Shown: piece by piece, positions 1 to 5,751 of the stretch
Numbering within the stretch: the first letter of the stretch is position 1
How the letters are laid out: each line of letters begins with the position of its first letter
NCBI GenBank assembly: GCA_023380955.1
Contig: JAMCTB010000228.1
Location: forward strand, 17,374-31,975
DNA: 14,602 nt
Origin: Chloroflexota bacterium
GTDB taxonomy: Bacteria > Chloroflexota > UBA6077
Reading direction: 5' to 3'
Position numbers and translations under genes: made by a program
Notes under the pieces: generated by a model
Databases searched by the model: none
Told to the model about the DNA's origin: nothing
Seen by the model: the letters and a program-made list of their open reading frames with translations, nothing else

Positions 1-1136
1 TGGAGGTTGCCGTCCACCGCGTGGGCGGCGGTGCCGATGGTGAGGCGGTGCCGGCGAGCGATCTCCCGCACCTGGTGAAGGGCCTCCGCCAGCCTGGTGC
101 GGGGCACAGTGGTGTCGTGGATCGAGGCCCCGGTGGACAGCGAGACCAGCGCGCTGTAGGCAGCCCGGCGCCCCGTCCAGAGCCGGTCCCGGTCGGCATC
201 GGTGCGGGCCACCCGGAGGTCGCGGGCGCAGTTCTTCCGGCAGATCTCCCCTATCCGCTTGGCCTGGCGATCCTGCCCCTCTTTCAGGCCGTCCAACTCG
301 ATCAGCAGGACGGCCTCGGCCTCCACCGGATACCCGGCACGGTTGCCGCTGGCCTCGACCGCCTCCACGATGGTCCTGTCCATGATCTCCAGGGTGGCCG
401 GAATGATCCCCTCGGCGATCATGTCGGACACGGCGTTGCCCGAGTCCTCCAGCCGGTCGAAGACCGCCAGCATGGTCTTCACCGCCTCGGGAAGCCGCAT
501 CAGCCGCACCGTCACGGAGGTCACCACCCCCAGGGTGCCCTCCGAGCCCACCACCAGCCCGGTCAGATCGTACCCCGGCGCGTCCTCCACCAGACCACCG
601 GTGTCCACCACCTCCCCATCGGGAAGTACCGCCTCCAAACCCAGCACGTGGTCGGTGGTGATGCCATACTTCAGGCAGTGGGGCCCGCCCGCGTTTTCGC
701 CGACGTTCCCCCCCAGGGTGGACACCTTGTGGCCGCTGGAGGGGTCCGGCGCGTACAGGTAGCCGAGAGGGGCCAGGAGGCTCTGCAACTCCAGGTTGAC
801 CACCCCAGGCTCCACCACCGCCCTCTCGCTCTCCGGGTCGATCTCCAGGATCCGGTTCATGCGGGTGCACACCAGGACGATGCCCCCCTGCAGCGGCACA
901 GTGCCACCGGACAGGTTGGTTCCGGCACCCCGGGCCACCACCGGCGTCCCCTCTCGCCGGGCCACCCGCATCACGGCGGCCACCTCGGCGGCGCTCGCGG
1001 GAAACAGCACCGCCTCCGGCTCCACCGTCTCCGGCGTGGCGTCGTACTCGTAGGCCAGCCGATCCCGGCGGGAGAGGAACAGGTCCTCCGGCCCGACGAT
1101 GGCGGCCAGTTCTCTCGGGAGGTCGAGCTTGTCCAC
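1..1136 (-). CDS. glcD: FAD-linked oxidase, glycolate oxidase subunit GlcD type (3' end outside window)
   Basis: A flavoprotein that oxidises a 2-hydroxy acid (glycolate, D-lactate or similar), expected to use FAD and usually to work with partner subunits (GlcE/GlcF in the classical enzyme). I translated the minus strand from a GTG at 1136; 378 codons are open to the window edge. The FAD-binding PCMH domain is clear: RGAGTNLSGG at residues 69-78, PSSGHKVSTLGGNVGENAGG at 132-151 and VVGSEGTLGVVT near 195-206. The C-terminal FAD-oxidase domain follows and is cut near the HxxDGN motif, which reads HAVDGN where HAGDGN is usual. The start is supported by an in-frame stop at 1158-1160 and a GGAG seven bases before the GTG. 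It is divergent from mutS2. The substrate cannot be told from sequence: D-lactate dehydrogenase or another 2-hydroxyacid oxidase is equally possible. Family assignment is firm. Confidence 0.9.
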   Translation of the reverse strand, partial: MDKLDLPRELAAIVGPEDLFLSRRDRLAYEYDATPETVEPEAVLFPASAAEVAAVMRVARREGTPVVARGAGTNLSGGTVPLQGGIVLVCTRMNRILEIDPESERAVVEPGVVNLELQSLLAPLGYLYAPDPSSGHKVSTLGGNVGENAGGPHCLKYGITTDHVLGLEAVLPDGEVVDTGGLVEDAPGYDLTGLVVGSEGTLGVVTSVTVRLMRLPEAVKTMLAVFDRLEDSGNAVSDMIAEGIIPATLEIMDRTIVEAVEASGNRAGYPVEAEAVLLIELDGLKEGQDRQAKRIGEICRKNCARDLRVARTDADRDRLWTGRRAAYSALVSLSTGASIHDTTVPRTRLAEALHQVREIARRHRLTIGTAAHAVDGNL

Positions 1137-1192
1137 GTTGGAGCTCCGAGTCTGCGGCTAGTCCGAAAAGTCAGTCCCAGGGGCGGCCGGCC

Positions 1193-1198
1193 ATTGTA
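1193..1198 (-). promoter_or_regulatory. Candidate -10 box for the glcD-type gene
   Basis: The minus strand reads TACAAT, a good match to the sigma-70 -10 consensus, 57 bases before the GTG start. No convincing -35 box is seen; the place where it should lie falls inside the palindromic repeat at 1208-1269. Weak evidence. Confidence 0.3.
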
Positions 1199-1207
1199 CT
1201 ACGATTC

Positions 1208-1269
1208 GGAGTGCGGTGGCTTGCCACCGCTTTCGCTCGACCGAAGGCCGCGTCGGGCCGCGGCACTCC
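1208..1269. repeat. Multi-arm palindromic repeat (REP/MITE-like)
   Basis: The ends GGAGTGC (1208-1214) and GCACTCC (1263-1269) are perfect inverted repeats. Inside are three smaller palindromes: GCGGTGGC/GCCACCGC (1213-1220 and 1223-1230, 2-base loop), an imperfect CTTTCG/CGAAGG pair (about 1230-1247), and GCCGCG/CGCGGC (1247-1252 and 1259-1264). The outer stem shares two bases with the first and last arms, so they compete slightly. It sits between the divergent glcD and mutS2 genes. The structure is seen directly; calling it a dispersed repeat is inference, since no second copy lies in this window. Confidence 0.55.
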
Positions 1270-1289
1270 AAAGACTTCCGCCGATGCGG

Positions 1290-1295
1290 TACAAT
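1290..1295 (+). promoter_or_regulatory. Candidate -10 box for mutS2
   Basis: TACAAT lies 75 bases before the mutS2 ATG and would start a leader near 1302 that contains the strong hairpin at 1318-1347. No good -35 hexamer is visible 16-18 bases upstream. Confidence 0.35.
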
Positions 1296-1317
1296 TACGG
1301 CATAGACGTTGAGAAAG

Positions 1318-1347
1318 GATAGCTTCTCTCGGTCGGGAGAAGCTATC
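1318..1347 (+). promoter_or_regulatory. Strong hairpin in the mutS2 5' leader
   Basis: The bases 1318-1330 pair with 1335-1347 around the loop GGTC, giving 13 pairs of which one is a G-T wobble. The 3' side ends 23 bases before the start codon. No T-run follows, so it is not a classical intrinsic terminator. It could stabilise the leader or bind a regulator. The pairing is visible; the role is unknown. Confidence 0.5.
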
Positions 1348-1370
1348 TGTCTGAATGGCGCAAAGAGGTC

Positions 1371-3860
1371 ATGGAAGAGCACTACCTGGAAACCCTGGAA
1401 CTGAACAAGGTGCTGGAGCGGCTGGCAGGCCACGCCTCCTTCTCGGTAAGCCACGAGAAGGCCGTCGCCCTGCGCCCTGCCATCGACATGACGGAGGTGC
1501 TGCGCCGCCAGACGGCGACGCGGGAGGCCCGGCGGCTGCTGGACCTGAAGCCAAACTTCAGCATCGGGGGCGCTCGGGACATCCGGCCCCAGGTCCAGCG
1601 GGCTTCGGTAGGCGCCCTCCTGACCCCGGAGGAGCTGCTGCTGGTGGTCTCCACCATCGCCAGCAGCCGGATCGTCCGTGGCACCATCGGGAAGCTGGGG
1701 GATCAGCTCCCCACCCTGGAGGAGGTTACCCTCCCCATCGGCCTCCACGACGACCTGGAGCAGGAGATCCGGCGGGCCATCTCCGACCAGGGTGAGGTGG
1801 TGGACTCCGCCAGCCCGGCGCTGGCCGGGATCCGGATGGAGCTGCGCCGCGCCCACGAGCGGCTGATGGCCAAGCTGAACGAGATCATCAGCTCGCCCTC
1901 CTACCGCCAGGCCCTCCAGGAGCCCATCGTCACCCAGCGGGCGGGTCGCTACGTGGTGCCGGTGAAGGCCGAGTTCAAGGGTCAGATCAAGGGGATCGTC
2001 CACGACCAGTCGGCCAGCGGGGCGACGGTGTTCGTGGAGCCGCTGGTGGTGGTGGAGCTGGCCAATCGCTGGCGACAGCTCCAGATCGACGAGGAGCACG
2101 AGATCGAGCGGATCCTGCGCCACCTGGGCGGTCTGGTAGGTCGGGAGGCCGAGGGGCTGGGGCGCACCCTGGAGGCGCTGGCGGAGGTGGACCTCTACCT
2201 GGCCCAGGCGAAGCTGGCCGAGGCCATGCGGGCGGAGAGCCCGGTCCTCGTCGACCTCTCCCAGGGGAGACGGGGAGAAGGGGAGACGGGGAGAAGGGGA
2301 GATGCGGAAAGTGAGAGACCCCTCCCCCTGCCCCTCCCCGCAGCGGGGAGGGGAGAGGGGTGGGGTGAGGGTGGCAGCACCCAGCACTCAGCACCTGTGC
2401 TGCGGCTGGTCAACGCCCGCCACCCGCTGCTCTCCGGCCACGTCGTGCCCATCACCCTGGAACTGGGGGGCGATTTCGACGTCCTGGTGATCACCGGGCC
2501 GAACACGGGTGGCAAGACCGTCGCCCTGAAGACCGTGGGGCTACTCTGCCTGATGGCCCAGTGCGGGCTCCAGATACCGGCGGAGGAGCACTCCGTCGTC
2601 GGGATCTTCCGATCGGTGTACGCCGACATCGGGGACGAGCAGAGCATCGAGCAGAGCCTCTCCACCTTCTCCTCCCACGTGACTCGCATCGTGGACATCC
2701 TGGGGAAGGCGGACGGCGAGTCCCTGGTGCTGCTGGACGAGCTGGGCGCGGGCACCGATCCCCAGGAGGGCTCGGCCCTGGCGCGGTCGATCCTCTCCCA
2801 CCTGCTGGAGCGCGGGGCCCCGACCGTCGCCACCACCCACTACTCGGAGCTTAAGAGCTTCGCCCACACCACGCCGAGGGTGGAGAACGCCTCGGTGGAG
2901 TTCGACCTGGAGACCCTGTCGCCCACCTACAAGCTGAGCATCGGGCTGCCGGGCCGGAGCAACGCCCTGGCCATCGCCTCCAGGCTGGGCATGAGCCAGC
3001 AGGTCATCGAGGGGGCAAAGCAGCTGCTGGAGCCCGCCGACCTGGAGATCGAGGGGCTGCTGGCCCACCTCCAGACGGACCGGGAGCAGGCTCGGGAGTC
3101 GCGGGCGGAGGCGGAGAGGCTGCGGGATCAGCTGCGGAATCAGCGGGCTCGGCTGAACGCCGAGCTGGCAGAGCTGGACGAGCGGAAGCAGACCGTCCTG
3201 GAGAGGGCCAGGGAGCAATCGGAGCAGGAGCTTGCGGCCCTGAGGCAGAAGGTGCAGCAGGTGACGCGGGAGCTGGAGCGGGTCCGGACGGAGCGAGAGG
3301 CGGCCGCTCCCATCGCCGCCCTGGCCCAGCAGGCCGAGGCCCTGCGCCCACTGCGAGCCCCGAAGCAGCGACGGCGGCGCCAGGAGCCGATGCCGGCCCA
3401 GCAGCTGAAGGTGGGCCAAGCCGTCTACCTGGCCAGCCTCCAGATGGTGGGGGTCGTGTCCTCCCTCCCCGACGACCGGGGTGAGGTGGAGGTGCAGGTG
3501 GGCAACCTGCGCACCCGAGTGAAGGCCCAGGAGCTGTCGAGGACCGATCAGCCCCAGCCGGCGGCCCCGCCCTCGTCGGACATCACCTACCGGTTCCACC
3601 AGCAGGCGCCCGACATCGGCATACAGCTGGACCTGCGGGGGCGGCGGCCCCAGGAGGCCGAGGAGGAGCTGGATCGCTACCTGAACGACGCCTACCTGTA
3701 CGGCCTGAAGATGGTGCGCATCATCCACGGCAAGGGCACCGGCGCCCTGCGTCAGACCGTCCGGCAGCAGTTGGCCTCCAGCCCCCTGGTGCGCCACTTC
3801 GAGCCGGCCGAGGCCCGCGACGGCGGCGACGGCGCGACGGTGGTCTCCCTGGCGAACTAG
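1371..3860 (+). CDS. mutS2: MutS2 (ATPase and Smr nuclease) with an in-frame repeat-derived insert
   Basis: MutS2 family protein: in bacteria it suppresses recombination by acting on branched DNA, and in Bacillus subtilis it acts on collided ribosomes. Visible are a MutS core (residues 1-290), Walker A GPNTGGKT (376-383), Walker B LVLLDE ending at E457, a long charged coiled coil (about 560-680), a KOW-like segment (about 685-728) and a C-terminal Smr domain with LDLRG (753-757) and HGKGTG (786-791). The ATG is preceded by AAAGAGG, only two bases away, and the N-terminus matches the family. At 829 residues it is longer than the usual roughly 785; the excess equals a Gly/Arg/Pro-rich stretch at about 297-340 encoded by a palindromic repeat directly before the ATPase domain. 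The gene seems intact, as both catalytic regions are complete. A repeat-rich gap follows the stop. Confidence 0.97.
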   Translation: MEEHYLETLELNKVLERLAGHASFSVSHEKAVALRPAIDMTEVLRRQTATREARRLLDLKPNFSIGGARDIRPQVQRASVGALLTPEELLLVVSTIASSRIVRGTIGKLGDQLPTLEEVTLPIGLHDDLEQEIRRAISDQGEVVDSASPALAGIRMELRRAHERLMAKLNEIISSPSYRQALQEPIVTQRAGRYVVPVKAEFKGQIKGIVHDQSASGATVFVEPLVVVELANRWRQLQIDEEHEIERILRHLGGLVGREAEGLGRTLEALAEVDLYLAQAKLAEAMRAESPVLVDLSQGRRGEGETGRRGDAESERPLPLPLPAAGRGEGWGEGGSTQHSAPVLRLVNARHPLLSGHVVPITLELGGDFDVLVITGPNTGGKTVALKTVGLLCLMAQCGLQIPAEEHSVVGIFRSVYADIGDEQSIEQSLSTFSSHVTRIVDILGKADGESLVLLDELGAGTDPQEGSALARSILSHLLERGAPTVATTHYSELKSFAHTTPRVENASVEFDLETLSPTYKLSIGLPGRSNALAIASRLGMSQQVIEGAKQLLEPADLEIEGLLAHLQTDREQARESRAEAERLRDQLRNQRARLNAELAELDERKQTVLERAREQSEQELAALRQKVQQVTRELERVRTEREAAAPIAALAQQAEALRPLRAPKQRRRRQEPMPAQQLKVGQAVYLASLQMVGVVSSLPDDRGEVEVQVGNLRTRVKAQELSRTDQPQPAAPPSSDITYRFHQQAPDIGIQLDLRGRRPQEAEEELDRYLNDAYLYGLKMVRIIHGKGTGALRQTVRQQLASSPLVRHFEPAEARDGGDGATVVSLAN
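2264..2394. repeat. Composite palindromic repeat inserted in frame in mutS2
   Basis: Three modules in order: two perfect tandem copies of the 16-mer GGGGAGACGGGGAGAA (2264-2279, 2280-2295) plus the start of a third; a palindrome with a 10-bp perfect stem (2331-2340 with 2344-2353, loop CAG), followed by GGGGTGAGGG (2362-2371); and short repeats of the GCACTCA/GCACCCA type (about 2375-2394). Read on the minus strand, the GTGCTG-type repeats, then CCCTCACCCC, then the palindrome come in the same order as in the intergenic copy at 3874-3933. It contributes about 44 codons without stops and keeps the frame. Confidence 0.8.
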
Positions 3861-3873
3861 GCACCAAGTCCGG

Positions 3874-3933
3874 AGTGCTGCGTGCTGCGTGCCGGGTCAG
3901 CCCTCACCCCGACCCTCTCCCAGAGGGAGAGGG
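3874..3933. repeat. Intergenic palindromic repeat, copy A
   Basis: GTGCTGC-type short tandem repeats (about 3875-3892) lead into CCCTCACCCC (3901-3910) and a perfect 9-bp-stem hairpin CCCTCTCCC/GGGAGAGGG (3913-3921, 3925-3933, loop AGA). It begins 14 bases after the mutS2 stop. The hairpin might weaken read-through but has no T-run. Confidence 0.75.
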
Positions 3934-3938
3934 AGAGG

Positions 3939-4005
3939 GCGGGTCCAGGGCGCAGCCCCACTGGATGGCGGCGTCCCCATCAAGCAAGCGGGTCCAGGGC
4001 GCAGC
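3939..4005. repeat. 18-bp direct repeat pair in the mutS2 downstream gap
   Basis: The 18-mer GCGGGTCCAGGGCGCAGC occurs at 3939-3956 and again, identical, at 3988-4005, start to start 49 bases apart. The second copy continues into an imperfect CCAGG/CCTGG hairpin, followed by a TGGGG/CCCCA hairpin near 4019-4031. The whole 302-bp gap 3861-4162 is made of such repeats plus a promoter; I see no gene in it. Confidence 0.65.
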
Positions 4006-4050
4006 GCCTGGCGGGGTTTGGGGTGTCCCCAAGAAGTCACTCCTCAGTCT

Positions 4051-4088
4051 CCCCTCTCCCGCGTGCGGGAGAGGGGTTGGGGGTGAGG
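4051..4088. repeat. Intergenic palindromic repeat, copy B
   Basis: A perfect 12-bp stem (4051-4062 with 4065-4076, loop GT) followed by TTGGGGGTGAGGG. It carries the same GGGGTGAGGG flank as the mutS2 insert and lies in inverted orientation to copy A, so 3901-4088 is bounded by inverted copies of the element. Confidence 0.75.
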
Positions 4089-4106
4089 GCCCAACCCTGC
4101 TACAAT
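4077..4106 (+). promoter_or_regulatory. Candidate sigma-70 promoter for the zinc-ribbon gene
   Basis: TTGGGG (4077-4082) and TACAAT (4101-4106) are 18 bases apart and lie 57 bases before the ATG at 4163. The -35 half belongs to the flank of repeat copy B, so the repeat may supply part of the promoter. Confidence 0.45.
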
Positions 4107-4162
4107 GATGGCACCCTTCGTGCGTTTCCTCCTCACAGCACTGCTAAGAGAGGTTCATCCTT

Positions 4163-4621
4163 ATGGATAAGCTGATCCAAACGGCCCTGATCGTCGTAGG
4201 GGCCTACGTTCTTGCTCTCTGGGTCGCCGCCATCTGGTGGACCTACCGCGACATCCGCAACCGGACCAGGGACGTCCTGCTGCAAATGGCCGCCACGCTG
4301 CTGGTCGCCGTCTTCAGCTTCCCAGGCCTGCTGATCTACCAGGTCTTGAGGCCGCCCCGGACCCTGGGCGACGCCTACTCCCATGCCCTGGAAGAGGAAG
4401 CCCTGCTCCAGGACATCGAGATCAGGACGGCCTGCCCGGAGTGCAAGCACAGGACAGAGGAGGAGTACATCTTCTGCCCCAACTGTGCAACCCGACTGAA
4501 GAGGGTGTGCAGCAACTGCCGGCGACCGTTGTCGCTGCGGTGGAACACCTGCCCCTACTGCGGTGAGGGGGTGGATACCCTCTCCACCCTCAGGGAGCGC
4601 GAGTCGGCCCAGCGAGGATAA
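4163..4621 (+). CDS. Two-helix membrane protein with a double zinc ribbon
   Basis: A 152-residue protein with two hydrophobic helices (about 6-26 and 39-61) joined by a short basic loop (RDIRNRTRD), then a soluble tail with four CxxC pairs: CPEC 91-94, CPNC 105-108, CSNC 116-119 and CPYC 130-133. This spacing fits two zinc ribbons, each binding one zinc. The positive loop suggests it faces the cytoplasm with both termini outside, but the zinc tail argues for a cytoplasmic C-terminus; topology is unresolved. AGAGAGG lies nine bases before the ATG. The architecture resembles small zinc-ribbon proteins that I associate with Chloroflexota. No function is known to me; a redox sensor, scaffold or membrane adaptor are guesses. 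It is transcribed alone and ends 3 bases from the htpX stop on the other strand. Confidence 0.85.
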   Translation: MDKLIQTALIVVGAYVLALWVAAIWWTYRDIRNRTRDVLLQMAATLLVAVFSFPGLLIYQVLRPPRTLGDAYSHALEEEALLQDIEIRTACPECKHRTEEEYIFCPNCATRLKRVCSNCRRPLSLRWNTCPYCGEGVDTLSTLRERESAQRG

Positions 4622-4624
4622 TCG

Positions 4625-5515
4625 CTATGAGCCCATCCCGTAGCCGTGGGACTGCATGGCCATCTTCCGCAGGCGGGAGACCCGTTCCTCGATGGGCGGG
4701 TGGGTGGAGAAGAGGCCCGACAGGCCACCCGAGAATGGGTTCACGATGAACAGGTGGGCCGTGGCCTGGTTGGCCGTCAACATCGGCCTGTACTTGACCC
4801 CCGCCTCCAGCTTCTCCAGGGCGTTGGCCAGGCTGTTGGGGTCTCCCATGATCCGGGCGCCGGTGGCATCGGCCTCGTACTCGCGGGCGCGGGAGATGGC
4901 CAGCTGGATGATGGTGGCCGCGATGGGCGCCAGAATGATCATCAGCAGACCGCCGACCAACCCGCCGGCTCCCTCACCCTCCTCGCCGTCTCTCCGGCCG
5001 AAGCCGCCGAACATCATGGCCCACTGAGCCATGTTGGCCAGCATGGTGATGGCCCCGGCGATGGCGGCCACCATCGTGGCGATCAGGGTGTCGCGGTTCT
5101 TGACGTGGCCCAGCTCGTGGGATAGCACCCCGGCCAGCTCGCTCCGGCTCAGGATCCGCAGGATGCCGGTAGTCACCGCCACGGCGGCGTGCTGGGGATC
5201 CCGCCCGGTAGCGAAGGCGTTGGGAGAATCGCTCTCGATCAGGTACACCCGAGGCTTGGGCAGCCGGGCGTAGGTAGCCAACTCCGCCACCAAGCGATGG
5301 AGATCCGGAGACTCCTCTTCGGATACCTCTCTGGCACCGGACATTTGCAGGGCTATCTTGTCAGAGAACCAGTAGGAGGCGAGGTTCATCACCATCGCCA
5401 GCATGAAGGCCATCAGCATTCCGCCGCGACCACCAAGCGCCTGGCCCACCAGGATGAACAGCACCGACAGCAGCGTGAGAAGAAAGACCGTCTTGATCGT
5501 GTTTCCCGCACTCAT
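4625..5515 (-). CDS. htpX: HtpX family membrane zinc metalloprotease
   Basis: M48B peptidase that cleaves damaged or misfolded inner-membrane proteins, working alongside FtsH in bacteria where it has been studied. The 296-residue length is typical. Two hydrophobic N-terminal helices (about 7-27 and 31-50) precede the zinc site HELGH at 133-137; the third ligand is expected to be E214 in REYEAD, and STHPP (270-274) near the C-terminus is the usual family motif. Two further hydrophobic segments lie at about 143-170 and 185-207, separated by a Gly/Glu loop. The start is well fixed: AGGAGGTG lies five bases upstream of the ATG. It is separated from der by 232 bases with repeats and an AT-rich stretch, so it may have its own promoter. 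No CIRCE operator is visible. Assignment is firm. Confidence 0.96.
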   Translation of the reverse strand: MSAGNTIKTVFLLTLLSVLFILVGQALGGRGGMLMAFMLAMVMNLASYWFSDKIALQMSGAREVSEEESPDLHRLVAELATYARLPKPRVYLIESDSPNAFATGRDPQHAAVAVTTGILRILSRSELAGVLSHELGHVKNRDTLIATMVAAIAGAITMLANMAQWAMMFGGFGRRDGEEGEGAGGLVGGLLMIILAPIAATIIQLAISRAREYEADATGARIMGDPNSLANALEKLEAGVKYRPMLTANQATAHLFIVNPFSGGLSGLFSTHPPIEERVSRLRKMAMQSHGYGMGS

Positions 5516-5520
5516 CCACT

Positions 5521-5528
5521 CACCTCCT
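5521..5528 (-). promoter_or_regulatory. Near-perfect ribosome binding site of htpX
   Basis: The minus strand reads AGGAGGTG five bases before the ATG at 5515. It is the strongest Shine-Dalgarno match in the window and fixes the htpX start. Confidence 0.85.
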
Positions 5529-5566
5529 ATGGAAGAGGATTCCAGTCCTTATCCGATATTAGACAG

Positions 5567-5618
5567 GCCCGAGGCCCATCTTGTTTCGTCCCAATTCCCG
5601 GCGGCCAGAGCCTCGGGC
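5567..5618. repeat. 9-bp inverted repeat in the htpX upstream region
   Basis: GCCCGAGGC (5567-5575) and GCCTCGGGC (5610-5618) are perfect inverted copies 34 bases apart, between htpX and its probable promoter region (the AT-rich stretch about 5660-5700). They could form a leader stem in the htpX mRNA. No clear promoter boxes are recognisable. Confidence 0.35.
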
Positions 5619-5717
5619 GACATCGCGTCCTCGAGCCCCCGAACCGTCACGGATAGTGTACAGGATTTCTATTAGGATAGCATTAAAAATGTGGCAGCAA
5701 TAGGTGAAACACGGGGC

Positions 5718-5751
5718 GCCAGCGCGATCGCCGGCAGGAGCCGGCTCCTAC
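5718..5751 (-). repeat. GTAG-type REP-like palindrome that includes the der stop codon
   Basis: On the minus strand GTAG (5751-5748) opens a stretch in which GGAGCCGGCTCC is a perfect palindrome (5737-5748). GCCGGC also occurs twice, four bases apart, and can fold as a hairpin. An imperfect palindrome follows at 5718-5735. The TAG of GTAG is the stop codon of der. The layout is like GTAG-REP sequences known from gamma-proteobacteria; membership here is inference. There is no T-run, so an intrinsic terminator is not supported. Confidence 0.5.

Noticed and set aside
1208..1269. Cloverleaf-like fold considered as a tRNA gene
   Set aside because: No TTCGA T-loop box, no proper anticodon arm, and the length is too short at 62 bases.
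21..1322. Long plus-strand open frames opposite the GlcD-type gene, the longest 433 codons
   Set aside because: The opposite strand encodes a clear FAD-oxidase with all family motifs; the plus-strand product is Arg/Gly/His/Pro-rich, as expected of an antisense shadow in GC-rich DNA.
1318..1347. mutS2 leader hairpin considered as a terminator
   Set aside because: It lacks a T-run after the stem on either strand.
2264..2302. 16-bp tandem repeat considered as a CRISPR-like array
   Set aside because: Copies abut directly with no spacers, and only two full copies exist.
1158..3797. Long minus-strand open frames opposite mutS2
   Set aside because: Products are Leu/Gln/Gly/Arg/Pro-rich with no domain, while the plus strand encodes a complete MutS2.
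3875..4175. Three short plus-strand open frames in the gap after mutS2
   Set aside because: They run through palindromic repeats, lack ribosome binding sites and have repeat-like products; no gene is supported.
5516..5747. Heat-shock operator (CIRCE) upstream of htpX
   Set aside because: No TTAGCACTC-N9-GAGTGCTAA-like sequence is present.
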